A stretch of DNA of 64,000 nt from an uncultured Lachnospiraceae bacterium. GTDB lineage: Bacteria > Bacillota > Clostridia > Lachnospirales > Lachnospiraceae. The stretch covers positions 43,711 to 107,710 of the forward strand of contig CADBFZ010000007.1 in assembly GCA_902794095.1 (NCBI GenBank), in the 5' to 3' direction. This document shows, piece by piece, positions 24,732-33,503 of the stretch (position 1 is the first letter of the stretch; every line of letters begins with the position of its first letter). Below the pieces are notes generated by a model that ran no database searches, was not told the DNA's origin, and was given only the letters and a program-made list of their open reading frames with translations. Made by a program: the position numbers and the translations under genes.

Positions 24732-26843
24732 ATGTACGAGAATGTAAATGTAGAAGAGATCTTCGGATCGAAGGTCTTCACTCTCGGTAAGATGAGAGAA
24801 AGGCTTCCCGAAGCCGTATTTAAGGAGGTCAGATCTGTAATGCAGCACGGCGGAGAGCTTTCCAGAAAGTCCGCAGACGTAGTTGCAGGTGCCATGAAAG
24901 ACTGGGCAATCGAAAACGGAGCGACCCACTATACTCACTGGTTCCAGCCCCTTACCGGAATCACCGCAGAAAAGCATGATGCTTTCATCTCTCATCCCGA
25001 TTCAAACGGCAGGATGATCATGGATTTCTCGGGAAAAGAGCTCATCAAAGGTGAGCCCGATGCATCATCTTTCCCTTCGGGCGGACTCAGGGCTACATTT
25101 GAGGCAAGAGGATATACGGTTTGGGATATCACCTCTCCCGCATTCCTCAAAGAAGACGCCACCGGCGTAATCCTCTGCATTCCCACAGCATTCTGTTCAT
25201 ATACCGGAGAAGCACTTGATAAGAAGACCCCTCTCCTTCGTTCCATGGAGGTGGTTTCCGATCAGGCTCTCAGAATCGTAAGATTATTCGGAGACACAAC
25301 CGCTAAGAAGGTTACCCCTTCCGTTGGTCCCGAGCAGGAATATTTCCTTGTAGACAGAGATAAGTATTTAAGACGTCCCGATATGGTCTTTGCGGGAAGA
25401 ACTCTTTTCGGAGCACCCGCTCCCAAGGGCCAGGAGATGGACGATCACTATTTCGGTGCCATCAGAGAAAGAATCGGAGCATTCATGAGAGACTTAAATC
25501 TCGAGCTCTGGAAACTCGGTGTTACCGCTAAGACCCAGCACAATGAGGCAGCTCCCGCTCAGCATGAGCTTGCCCCCATCTATGAGACCGCCAATATCGC
25601 GGTTGACCATAACCAGATCATCATGGAGACCATGAAGAAGGTTGCGGAGCGCAGAGGACTTCACTGCCTGTTAAATGAAAAGCCCTATGAAGGTGTAAAC
25701 GGATCAGGTAAACACAATAACTGGTCCCTTACTACCGACACGGGTGTCAATCTCCTTGACCCCGGCGAGGCTCCCGAAGCAAACGTAAGATTCCTTCTGG
25801 TTCTTTCCTGCATACTTAAAGCTGTTGACGATCATGCAGATCTCCTCAGACAGAGTGCAGCCAATGTAGGAAATGAGCACAGACTCGGTGCCGACGAAGC
25901 ACCTCCCGCAATCATCTCCGTATTCCTCGGAGAGCAGCTTGAGGATGTCGTAAAACAGCTTGTTGAAACAGGCGCTGCAGATCACTCCATCCACGGCGGA
26001 AAGCTTATGACAGGTGTGTCAACTCTTTCCGATATCGAGAAGGATGCTACCGACAGAAACCGTACTTCACCTTTTGCTTTTACCGGAAACAAATTCGAAT
26101 TCCGTATGGTCGGAAGCTCCGACTCCATTGCGGATGCAAATACCGCTATCAATACCATCGTAGCAGAGGCATTTTGTGATGCTGCAGATGAGCTTGAAAA
26201 GGCCGAGAACTTCGAGCTTGCCGTTCACGACCTTATCAAGAAGAACTTAAGCGAGCACGTAAGAATTATTTTCTCAGGCGACGGATATTCAGACGCATGG
26301 GTTGAGGAAGCTGCAAAGCGTGGACTTCCCAATATCCGTACCATGGTTGATGCGGCATCCGCACTTACAACAGAAAGAAGCGTAAAGCTCTTCGAAAGAT
26401 TCGGAATCTACACCAAGGTAGAGCTTGAATCCCGTGAAGAGATCGTATACGAGACCTATTCAAAGAGCATCAATATCGAGGCAAATGCTATGATCGGCAT
26501 GGCTCGTAAGCTCTATATCCCTGCTGTTGTTAAGTATGAGAAGCTTCTTGCAGATACCATTAACCAGCTCAAGGGAGCAGGACTTGATGCGACTGCAGAG
26601 ACCGAGATCCTCTCTGATATTTCCGCAGAACTTAAGCTTGTTCTTAAGGCAGTAGAGGTTCTTGAGAGAGTTACATCCAATGCCAAGTCCATGAAATACG
26701 GCAAGGATCAGGCAGCTTCCTACAGAGACAATGTAGTTCCCGCAATGGCAGCTCTCAGAACTCCCGTAGATAAGCTCGAGACTCTTGTTGATAAGAGAAT
26801 GTGGCCCGTACCTACCTACGAAGATCTTATGTTTGAGGTATAA
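24732..26843 (+). CDS. glnN: Glutamine synthetase type III
   Basis: The 703-residue protein is a type III glutamine synthetase, the large form of cyanobacteria, Bacteroides and rumen Clostridia. It makes glutamine from glutamate, ammonia and ATP. FGSKVFTLGKMRERLP and THYTHWFQPLTG at the N-terminus and SVGPEQEYFLVDRDKY, KTQHNEAAPAQHELAP and NVGNEHRLGADEAPPAI in the catalytic domain are family hallmarks. Length matches the usual 690-730. The ATG follows AAGGAG. A DUF815 ATPase gene starts two bases after its stop. It has its own promoter; nitrogen control is expected but no known operator is recognised. Confidence 0.96.
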   Translation: MYENVNVEEIFGSKVFTLGKMRERLPEAVFKEVRSVMQHGGELSRKSADVVAGAMKDWAIENGATHYTHWFQPLTGITAEKHDAFISHPDSNGRMIMDFSGKELIKGEPDASSFPSGGLRATFEARGYTVWDITSPAFLKEDATGVILCIPTAFCSYTGEALDKKTPLLRSMEVVSDQALRIVRLFGDTTAKKVTPSVGPEQEYFLVDRDKYLRRPDMVFAGRTLFGAPAPKGQEMDDHYFGAIRERIGAFMRDLNLELWKLGVTAKTQHNEAAPAQHELAPIYETANIAVDHNQIIMETMKKVAERRGLHCLLNEKPYEGVNGSGKHNNWSLTTDTGVNLLDPGEAPEANVRFLLVLSCILKAVDDHADLLRQSAANVGNEHRLGADEAPPAIISVFLGEQLEDVVKQLVETGAADHSIHGGKLMTGVSTLSDIEKDATDRNRTSPFAFTGNKFEFRMVGSSDSIADANTAINTIVAEAFCDAADELEKAENFELAVHDLIKKNLSEHVRIIFSGDGYSDAWVEEAAKRGLPNIRTMVDAASALTTERSVKLFERFGIYTKVELESREEIVYETYSKSINIEANAMIGMARKLYIPAVVKYEKLLADTINQLKGAGLDATAETEILSDISAELKLVLKAVEVLERVTSNAKSMKYGKDQAASYRDNVVPAMAALRTPVDKLETLVDKRMWPVPTYEDLMFEV

Positions 26844-26845
26844 AA

Positions 26846-28156
26846 ATGGATCGCATTACATCCAGATTATTGATATACGGATCGCTCCCTGAGGATTCCA
26901 TACTTATGCAGCTTTCTCAGGTCTGCAGGAAAGTAAGGAGCGGAAGATACGATCTCGGAACCGAGACCGGTATTGTCTATGCCCAGATTAAGAGGATCCT
27001 TGAGATATCAACGGATTTTGCCTTTGATCACAACCTTTGGCAGAATTACCTTACATATCTGCTTGTAACTGCTGAAAATCCCTTCACCTTGACTGCCGAG
27101 AAAACCGGTGGAAGCGAGGGAAGCGTCAATCATTTCGCCAAGAATGATTTCGCCGCATTTATCGAACTGTTCCATTATGATTTTACCTGGCTCGAGGATA
27201 TCCTTGAGACGGATGTATTCAGAACCATCACCAATTACAGAGCGATTGAAAAGCCCGCTCTTATGTATAACGGCAATGTCAGTGAGAAGGTAAGAGCTCT
27301 CAGTGACAGACTTGCCGCAGCCAAAGATCCCGATGAATTCTTTGCGATCATCACCGGTTTTTACAGGGATTACGGCGTGGGAATGTTCGGCCTTAACAAG
27401 GCATTCAGAATTGCGGAAGCACCTGACGGGACTGTCATATTTAAGCCCGTTGCAAACATGGAGCACGTGGTTCTCTCGGATCTTCACGGATATGAGCTTC
27501 AGAAAGAGAAACTCATCCGTAACACCGAGGCTTTTGTCGAAGGAAGAAAGGCCAATAACGTTCTGCTTTTCGGTGACAGCGGAACCGGTAAATCAACGAG
27601 CATTAAGGCAATAGTTAATGAGTACTACGATCGCGGTCTCAGAATGATCGAGATCTACAAGTATCAGTTCAGAAACCTTAGCCAGCTTATAAGCCAGGTT
27701 AAGAACCGCAATTACAAATTCATTATATATATGGACGATCTTTCTTTTGAGGAGGATGAGTCCGAATATAAGTTCCTTAAGGCTGTCATAGAGGGCGGTC
27801 TTGAGACCAAGCCTTCGAATATTCTTATATATGCGACTTCAAACAGGCGCCATCTCATCCGTGAGATGTGGGCCGACAGGGATGATGTTGAGCAAAACGG
27901 TGATATCCACAGATCGGATACCATGGAAGAGAAACTTTCCCTTGCTAACCGTTTCGGCGTAACCATCGGATATTACAAGCCCGATCGCACTCTTTATCAT
28001 TCCATCGTAAGGGCTCTTGCCGACAGAAACGGCATAACAATGGAGGACGAAAAGCTCTTCCTGCTCAGTGATCAGTGGGAGATGAGTCACGGCGGAGTAT
28101 CGGGAAGAACGGCCGGACAATTCATATCCCATCTGCTTTCCGACCCCGAAAAATAA
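26846..28156 (+). CDS. DUF815 family AAA-type ATPase
   Basis: The 436-residue protein is an ATP-binding protein of the DUF815 family, with unknown function. Residues 1-205 are a family-specific helical part. The ATPase core has Walker A LLFGDSGTGKST (240-251) and Walker B FIIYMDDLSF (292-301), then a sensor segment ILIYATSNRRHLI. It begins two bases after the glutamine synthetase stop, so translation is probably coupled; this pairing suggests, but does not prove, a link to nitrogen metabolism or to the synthetase itself. There are no membrane segments, so it is cytoplasmic. Confidence 0.88.
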   Translation: MDRITSRLLIYGSLPEDSILMQLSQVCRKVRSGRYDLGTETGIVYAQIKRILEISTDFAFDHNLWQNYLTYLLVTAENPFTLTAEKTGGSEGSVNHFAKNDFAAFIELFHYDFTWLEDILETDVFRTITNYRAIEKPALMYNGNVSEKVRALSDRLAAAKDPDEFFAIITGFYRDYGVGMFGLNKAFRIAEAPDGTVIFKPVANMEHVVLSDLHGYELQKEKLIRNTEAFVEGRKANNVLLFGDSGTGKSTSIKAIVNEYYDRGLRMIEIYKYQFRNLSQLISQVKNRNYKFIIYMDDLSFEEDESEYKFLKAVIEGGLETKPSNILIYATSNRRHLIREMWADRDDVEQNGDIHRSDTMEEKLSLANRFGVTIGYYKPDRTLYHSIVRALADRNGITMEDEKLFLLSDQWEMSHGGVSGRTAGQFISHLLSDPEK

Positions 28157-28172
28157 TTCTTAAAAAAAGTTC

Positions 28173-28201
28173 TTGCATATTTTAGAGCTTTTATATATAA
28201 T
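28173..28201 (+). promoter_or_regulatory. Promoter of tRNA-Gln
   Basis: TTGCAT is followed after 17 bases by a perfect TATAAT. The tRNA begins 20 bases after the -10 box. Confidence 0.8.
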
Positions 28202-28220
28202 GTGTTTTCGTAATGCAAAT

Positions 28221-28293
28221 AGGGCTATAGCCAAATGGTAAGGCAGCGGATTCTGATTCCGTCATTTTCAAGGTTCGAGTCCTTGTAGCCCTG
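28221..28293 (+). tRNA. tRNA-Gln (anticodon CTG)
   Basis: The cloverleaf is complete: acceptor arms AGGGCTA and TAGCCCT, D stem GCC/GGC, anticodon stem GCGGA/TCCGT around the loop TTCTGAT with anticodon CTG, and a T arm with GTTCGAG. The discriminator is G. CCA is not encoded. It reads CAG codons; the tRNA for CAA is not in the window. Confidence 0.95.
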
Positions 28294-28299
28294 CTAAAA

Positions 28300-28328
28300 G
28301 CCGAGGACACCGTCCTCGGCATTTTTTT
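28300..28328 (+). terminator. Intrinsic terminator after tRNA-Gln
   Basis: A perfect 9-bp stem (GCCGAGGAC and complement) has a three-base loop and is followed by seven T. Confidence 0.95.
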
Positions 28329-28351
28329 AACCATTTATAGGAGTAACGATA

Positions 28352-29641
28352 TTGGACGGAAACAATAATCAATTCAATCAGCAGCCACAGAACCAGCCGC
28401 AGAATGAATATACCCAATACGGCTACCAACAGCAGAGTTACCAGCAACCTAACTACCAGCAGCCCGGCTATGGACAGCAGGGATATCAGCAGCCTAATTA
28501 CCAGCAGCCTGTATATCCTCAGTACGGCTATCAGCAGAACGGCTATGCCCAAAACGGTTACCCTCAGCCCGGATTTCCTCAGAACGGTTATGTCCGGCCC
28601 GGATATCCCCGGTATGGTTACGGAATGCCTCAGGCGCCTTATTTTGACCAAAAGAGTGCAAAAAGAGCATTCAGCAACATCGGACTGAGCTACTTCTTAT
28701 TCTGGGTTGCCGCACTCGTAGCCACAATCGCGGTTGCATTTTTCATGCAGCTGTTTTGCCCCGATGCAACGGATATCTATCTGGTAAGGATACTCTCATC
28801 CATCCTTCCCATGTATCTGATCGGAGCACCCCTTTGCTGGATCCTTATGAAAAGAGTACCGGCGGAAGCTCCTGCACGTAACAAGTGGACCGCAGGACAG
28901 ATAATCGGAGGCTACATCGTAGGATACAGCCTCATGTACGTCGGAAGTATCGCCGGTTCCTACATCGGTGCCATAATCGAGTCTTATTTCCCCGATGCAC
29001 AGGCATCAACCAACTCCGTTCAGGAACTTGTTCTTACGGGTGAGATGTGGGTAAACATTATCATAATGGTAATGGTAGGACCCGTTGTCGAGGAACTCTT
29101 ATTCAGAAAGCTCCTTTGCGACAGACTCAAGCCCTACGGTGACTGGGTAACCATTCTTGTTACCGGTATGATGTTCGGAGTATTCCACGGAAACCTTACG
29201 CAGGGAATATATGCATTCATGTTCGGTGCGTTCCTTGCATACGTATATCTGAGAACGGGAAATATCTTCATCACTATCGGATATCACATCACGGCTAATT
29301 TCATGGGAAGCGTATTGCCTCTTCTTGTCCTTAACTCCGCGGATGTGGATGGCTTCGAAGAAATGCTTGAAACCGGTGATGTAAACGTACTGGGAGAGTT
29401 TATTTCCGAAAATGCCGAGGCGTTCTTGCTATACGGCGGATACATATTCCTGGTACTCGGGCTTATGATCACCGGAATTATTATCCTGATAGTTACACTT
29501 GCCAGAGGACATGCCAAGTTTGAGCCCGGCAGAATTCAGATACCTTCCGGCAAGAAATTCTCCACTGTTATAGTAAATGTGGGTATGATCCTGTTCCTTC
29601 TTTCCGGACTTTTCGAGATACTGATGTCAACCTTTGGTTAA
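28352..29641 (+). CDS. CPBP family intramembrane metalloprotease with Gln/Tyr-rich tail
   Basis: The 429-residue membrane protein has a 95-residue cytoplasmic tail of irregular YQQP, GYQQ and NGYPQ repeats, then about eight membrane segments. The CPBP/Abi domain carries EELLFRKLL (about 247-255), FGVFHGNLTQG and GYHITANFMG, the three motifs that hold the catalytic Glu and metal-binding His and Asn. Relatives process prenylated or signal-like membrane substrates, but bacterial targets are mostly unknown. Translation starts at TTG 28352, eight bases after AGGAG. The tail is prion-like in composition. The thioesterase gene follows after ten bases. Confidence 0.88.
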   Translation: MDGNNNQFNQQPQNQPQNEYTQYGYQQQSYQQPNYQQPGYGQQGYQQPNYQQPVYPQYGYQQNGYAQNGYPQPGFPQNGYVRPGYPRYGYGMPQAPYFDQKSAKRAFSNIGLSYFLFWVAALVATIAVAFFMQLFCPDATDIYLVRILSSILPMYLIGAPLCWILMKRVPAEAPARNKWTAGQIIGGYIVGYSLMYVGSIAGSYIGAIIESYFPDAQASTNSVQELVLTGEMWVNIIIMVMVGPVVEELLFRKLLCDRLKPYGDWVTILVTGMMFGVFHGNLTQGIYAFMFGAFLAYVYLRTGNIFITIGYHITANFMGSVLPLLVLNSADVDGFEEMLETGDVNVLGEFISENAEAFLLYGGYIFLVLGLMITGIIILIVTLARGHAKFEPGRIQIPSGKKFSTVIVNVGMILFLLSGLFEILMSTFG

Positions 29642-29651
29642 GGAGCTTAGA

Positions 29652-30350
29652 ATGTACGAATATGACATCCGCGTCGGATATCATCAGGTGGATGAAAATA
29701 AAACACTCAGCATCCCCGCACTTATAGATTTGTTTCAGGATTGTTCTACTTTCCAGTCGGAGGATCTGGGAATAGGCATTGATTACTGCAGGGAGAATAA
29801 TTTCTTCTGGGTTATCAATAACTGGCAGGTTGAGATAGATGCCCTTCCTAAGCTTTGCGACCACATTACGGTATTTACTTTTCCTTATGAGTTCAAAGGA
29901 TTCGTGGGCAAGAGATGCTTCGGTATCAAGATGGATGGTAAGGTCATCGTAAGAGCCGCATCTGTCTGGTCACTTCTTAGTACCGAGACCTATCTTCCCG
30001 TCAGAACAAATCAACTTATGCATGAAAAATACGTACTGGAAGAGCCACTTGAAATGAAGCCCTTTAACCGTAAGATAGCTGTTCCCGAAGGCGGTGAAAA
30101 GCAGCTTCCCATCACCATTCAGAATGTGCATCTGGATGCAAATCATCATGTCAATAACGGAAAATATGTTGCAATGGGTGCATCATTTCTTCCGGAAGAT
30201 GTTAAGATAAGAGAAATAAGAGTCGGATATCTCTCCCAGGCATTTCTCGGAGATGTGATATATCCCAGACTTGTAGAAACTCAGGAGGGACATATAGTCT
30301 CCCTTGAAGATAAGGACGGCAAACCATACGCCGTAATGGAATTCAAATGA
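29652..30350 (+). CDS. Acyl-ACP thioesterase (FatA/FatB-type double hotdog)
   Basis: The 232-residue protein belongs to the bacterial acyl-ACP thioesterase family, which releases free fatty acids from acyl-carrier protein. Two hotdog repeats are expected; the second carries LDANHHVNNGKYVAMG, the conserved N-x-H-x-N segment. The start is the ATG at 29652, six bases after AGGAG. It overlaps the S1-domain gene by four bases. A role in membrane lipid turnover or supply of free fatty acid is inferred from the family. The substrate chain length cannot be read. Confidence 0.87.
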   Translation: MYEYDIRVGYHQVDENKTLSIPALIDLFQDCSTFQSEDLGIGIDYCRENNFFWVINNWQVEIDALPKLCDHITVFTFPYEFKGFVGKRCFGIKMDGKVIVRAASVWSLLSTETYLPVRTNQLMHEKYVLEEPLEMKPFNRKIAVPEGGEKQLPITIQNVHLDANHHVNNGKYVAMGASFLPEDVKIREIRVGYLSQAFLGDVIYPRLVETQEGHIVSLEDKDGKPYAVMEFK

Positions 30351-31201
30351 TTAAAACCGGATATAAACAACAACTGACGGTCGTTAAAAAAGTCGACTTC
30401 GGAGTATATCTTGCGGAAGAGGGTGCGCCCGATTCGGATAAAGAAAGAGTACTCCTTCCCGCATCACGCGTTCCCGAGGGCACTAAGGTCGGGGATAAGC
30501 TTGATGCATTCATATACCGTGATTCCGAAGACAGACAGATAGCAACTCTTCAGGAGCCCAAGCTGATGATCGGAGGACTTGCAAGACTTAAGGTATTGCA
30601 GGTTACCAAGATTGGTGCATTCCTCGAATGGGGACTTGAGAAGGATCTTTTCCTTCCCTACGCGCAGCAGACATACAAGGTTGAGCAGGGCGATGAGATC
30701 CTTGTTACCATGTATGCGGATAAATCAGACAGACTCTGTGCCAAGATGGACGTTTACAAGAGCCTCGAGGACAGATCTGATTACAAGAAAGATGACACGG
30801 TTGTCGGAACTCTTTATCTGATCAGCAATAACTTCGGAGCATTTGTTGCGGTTGATGATAAGTATTCCGCGCTTATCCCTAAGAAGGAAATGTTCGGAGC
30901 GGCGGAAAAGCTTGTTCCCGGAATGAAGGTAACCGCCAGGGTTGCAAGGGTCATGGATGACGGAAGACTTGAGCTTGCCGTACGTGACAAGGGATATATG
31001 CAGAGAAATGAAGACGCCGATAAGATATTCGAGATGCTTAAGGTAGCTGGCGGCAAACTCGATTTCTATGATAAGAGCGAACCCGAACTTATCAGGGAGA
31101 GGACCGGAATGAGCAAGAACGAGTTCAAGCGTGCGGTGGGCAAACTCCTCAAAGAGGATAAGATCGATATCGGAGAGGGCACAATCTCTCTTAGAAATTA
31201 A
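30347..31201 (+). CDS. S1-domain RNA-binding protein, CvfB family
   Basis: The 284-residue protein resembles CvfB/YitL: three S1-like OB-fold repeats and a C-terminal winged helix. The repeats are visible as GVYLAEEGAPDSDKERVLLP, GAFLEWGLEKDLFLP and GAFVAVDDKYSALIPKKEMF. The winged helix is the segment TGMSKNEFKRAVGKLLKEDK near the end. CvfB affects virulence and RNA-linked regulation in Staphylococcus; its exact target is unknown. Its ATG overlaps the thioesterase stop, so translation is coupled. It has no membrane segment. Confidence 0.88.
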   Translation: MIKTGYKQQLTVVKKVDFGVYLAEEGAPDSDKERVLLPASRVPEGTKVGDKLDAFIYRDSEDRQIATLQEPKLMIGGLARLKVLQVTKIGAFLEWGLEKDLFLPYAQQTYKVEQGDEILVTMYADKSDRLCAKMDVYKSLEDRSDYKKDDTVVGTLYLISNNFGAFVAVDDKYSALIPKKEMFGAAEKLVPGMKVTARVARVMDDGRLELAVRDKGYMQRNEDADKIFEMLKVAGGKLDFYDKSEPELIRERTGMSKNEFKRAVGKLLKEDKIDIGEGTISLRN

Positions 31202-31212
31202 TAATTCTTTTA

Positions 31213-31241
31213 TTGTATTGAGCATGTCAGCGTGGTATCAT
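31213..31241 (+). promoter_or_regulatory. Possible promoter of the YjfB-like gene
   Basis: TTGTAT is followed after 17 bases by TATCAT (5 of 6), 44 bases before the start. No sigma-D motif is visible here. Confidence 0.4.
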
Positions 31242-31284
31242 CAGTTTACATAAACAGGGAATGAGTATCTCCCGAGGAGCGCAT

Positions 31285-31482
31285 ATGGATATGGGTCTCG
31301 TTTCAATGGCAGTCAATTTCAAAAGCGCAATGACCATGAACGACATTAGTACCGCTGTTTTGGCCAAAGCACTCGACACCAACAGGGATCTCGGACAGGG
31401 AATGGTCGAGATGCTTGATTCTGCGGCACTTGAAAGAAGTGTTAATCCTGCAGTAGGTGGAAATATTGACATATCTGTATAA
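31285..31482 (+). CDS. YjfB family putative motility protein
   Basis: The 65-residue protein fits the YjfB family (PF14070), small proteins annotated as putative motility proteins and often found in flagellated Firmicutes. It begins MDMGLVSMAVNFKSAM and ends NPAVGGNIDISV, the two conserved ends, with a helical centre VLAKALDT. The ATG at 31285 follows GAGGAG at about eight bases; a TTG/ATG further upstream at 31261 lacks one. It is a single-gene unit between a weak promoter and a clear terminator. The molecular role is unknown. Confidence 0.78.
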   Translation: MDMGLVSMAVNFKSAMTMNDISTAVLAKALDTNRDLGQGMVEMLDSAALERSVNPAVGGNIDISV

Positions 31483-31502
31483 AGGTTTTTGAACAGTTTT
31501 CT

Positions 31503-31533
31503 ACACCCCGATTACGTCGGGGTGTAATTTTTT
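31503..31533 (+). terminator. Intrinsic terminator after the YjfB-like gene
   Basis: The 9-bp stem ACACCCCGA/TCGGGGTGT, with a five-base loop, is followed by AATTTTTT. Confidence 0.92.
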
Positions 31534-31555
31534 GCCAATTTTTACCATAAAAATC

Positions 31556-31584
31556 TTGTTTTTTTGTACATTTTTGGGTATATT
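31556..31584 (+). promoter_or_regulatory. Possible promoter of the CdaR-ftsEX operon
   Basis: TTGTTT is followed after 17 bases by TATATT (5 of 6), about 60 bases before the start codon at 31645. Confidence 0.5.
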
Positions 31585-31644
31585 ATGAGGTGGAGTTTAA
31601 TATATCTGTAACAATTGGCAATTATATTTTTTTAGGGGCGCTTT

Positions 31645-32745
31645 ATGATATCTAATCAGATACTTCAGGCAACTTTAGACGGACTGAAAGCAATAGCAAG
31701 GGTTGATCTTGCGGTAACCGATCCCGAAGGCAGAACAGTAGTTTCTACCGGAGAGATCCCCGGCCTTCTCAGAGACGCGGGCGAATTCGCTTCATCCGGT
31801 GCAGATTCACAGGAGATTAAGGGAAACCAGTATTTTAAGATCTATGACGATCAGTCCCTTGAATATGTTCTTGCGGTAGCAGGTGCGGGAGAGGACGTTT
31901 ATACCCTCGGCAAGATGGCCGCATTCCAGGTTCAGAGTCTGTCCGTTGCTTACAGGGAAAGATTCGATAAGGATAATTTCTTTAAGAATCTCCTTCTTGA
32001 TAACCTGCTTCTTGTCGATATTTACAGCAGAGCCAAGAAACTCCATATTGCCAACGATACACCCAGAGTGGTTATTCTCACCGAAGCTGCAAATACCAAG
32101 GATATCAATATCCTTGAGACTGTAAGAAATTATTGTCAGGCAAGACCCAGAGATTTTGTCACTGCGGTTGATGAGACCGATGTTGTAGTTGTAATGGAGC
32201 TTGAGCAGCCCATGTCCAGACTCGACATGCAGGAGACCGAGATCGAAGAGATGACTGCAGGACTCAGAGATGCACTTGCAGATGCCGGAGCAGTAGGAAT
32301 CAAGATCGCATACGGTAGCATTGCGTCCGAGATCAAGGAAGTCAGCCGTTCCTACAAGGAAGCAAGAATGGCAGCCGATGTAGGAAGAATCTTCTTCGAG
32401 GAAAGAGAAGTTGTTTCTTACAGCGGTCTCGGAATCGGAAGACTTATCTATCAGCTTCCCATTCCTCTTTGCAGACTTTTCATTAAAGAGATTTTCGACG
32501 GTAAGGATATTGATGATTTCGATGACGAGATTCTTCCTACCATCGATAAGTTCTTCGAGAATTCACTGAATGTATCGGAGACATCCAGACAGCTTTTCAT
32601 ACACAGAAATACTCTTGTCTACAGACTCGATAAGATCCAGAAGACTACGGGTCTTGACTTGAGAGTATTTGACGATGCGATCACTTTCAAGATTGCACTC
32701 ATGGTCGTTAAGTACATGAAGTATATGAAAAAGAATGAATTTTAA
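31645..32745 (+). CDS. CdaR/PucR-type helix-turn-helix regulator
   Basis: The 366-residue protein ends in a PucR-type HTH, NVSETSRQLFIHRNTLVYRL (about 308-327), with the continuation DKIQKTTGLDL. The central part (about 140-290) resembles the GGDEF-like domain of CdaR regulators. The N-terminal 110 residues may sense a ligand (sugar-diacid type). Relatives control sugar-acid or purine use. Here it sits 11 bases upstream of ftsE, so it is probably co-transcribed with a cell-division/wall operon, an unusual setting whose meaning is open. No DNA target can be read. Confidence 0.85.
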   Translation: MISNQILQATLDGLKAIARVDLAVTDPEGRTVVSTGEIPGLLRDAGEFASSGADSQEIKGNQYFKIYDDQSLEYVLAVAGAGEDVYTLGKMAAFQVQSLSVAYRERFDKDNFFKNLLLDNLLLVDIYSRAKKLHIANDTPRVVILTEAANTKDINILETVRNYCQARPRDFVTAVDETDVVVVMELEQPMSRLDMQETEIEEMTAGLRDALADAGAVGIKIAYGSIASEIKEVSRSYKEARMAADVGRIFFEEREVVSYSGLGIGRLIYQLPIPLCRLFIKEIFDGKDIDDFDDEILPTIDKFFENSLNVSETSRQLFIHRNTLVYRLDKIQKTTGLDLRVFDDAITFKIALMVVKYMKYMKKNEF

Positions 32746-32756
32746 GGTAAGGACAA

Positions 32757-33503
32757 ATGACCAATAAAGAAAAAAGAAAGGCCGCTCGCGACCAATTTAT
32801 CGAAGAGAACGGGATCATTTTTCTTGATAATGTAAGCATGAATTACCCCGAGAAAGGTAATCCCGCAGTCAAGAATGTCACCCTCAGAATTGATAAGGGT
32901 GAATTCGTATTCATCGTAGGAGACAGCGGTTCGGGTAAATCAACCCTTATCAAACTTCTCTTAAGAGAGATACTTCCCACAAGCGGCGACGTATTCGTAA
33001 TGGGTCAGAATACCAGAAAACTTCGCCATTCACAGATTCCCAAGTTCAGAAGAAATCTCGGAGTTGTATTCCAGGATTTCAGACTTCTTAAAGACAGAAA
33101 CGTATATGAAAATGTTGCCTTTGCGCAGCGTATTATTGAGGTCCCTTCAAGAGAGATGAGACGCAACGTTCCGAGCATTCTTTCAATGGTCGGTCTTGCG
33201 GGAAAATATAAAGCTAACGTCAGAAAACTATCGGGAGGCGAACAGCAGAGAGTTGCTCTTGCAAGAGCTCTCGTAAATAAGCCTTCCGTTCTTCTTGCCG
33301 ACGAGCCTACCGGTAACCTCGATCCCAACAATTCATGGGATATCATGGATCTTCTTGCTGAGATCAATGAGCAGGGAACCACGGTTATTGTCGTAACTCA
33401 CAGCCCCACCATAGTTAACTCTATGAAGAAGAGAGTAGTTGCGATGAAACTCGGTGAAATAATAAGCGATGAGCAGGAAGGGGAATATATAAATGAAGAT
33501 TAG
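32757..33503 (+). CDS. ftsE: Cell division ATP-binding protein FtsE
   Basis: The 248-residue ABC ATPase partners FtsX at the membrane. It drives conformational change that activates peptidoglycan hydrolases at division or elongation sites. Walker A is GDSGSGKST (55-63), the signature is LSGGEQQ, and Walker B is VLLADEPTG. It has an N-terminal extension of about 18 charged residues compared with E. coli FtsE. Its 3-prime end overlaps ftsX by 11 bases. Gene order ftsE-ftsX-M23 hydrolase-S41 protease is a common Firmicute cell-wall unit. Confidence 0.96.
   Translation: MTNKEKRKAARDQFIEENGIIFLDNVSMNYPEKGNPAVKNVTLRIDKGEFVFIVGDSGSGKSTLIKLLLREILPTSGDVFVMGQNTRKLRHSQIPKFRRNLGVVFQDFRLLKDRNVYENVAFAQRIIEVPSREMRRNVPSILSMVGLAGKYKANVRKLSGGEQQRVALARALVNKPSVLLADEPTGNLDPNNSWDIMDLLAEINEQGTTVIVVTHSPTIVNSMKKRVVAMKLGEIISDEQEGEYINED

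Noticed and set aside
28221..28330. Integration site at tRNA-Gln
   Set aside because: The tRNA is followed at once by its own terminator and an ordinary gene; no integrase and no repeat of the tRNA end were found.
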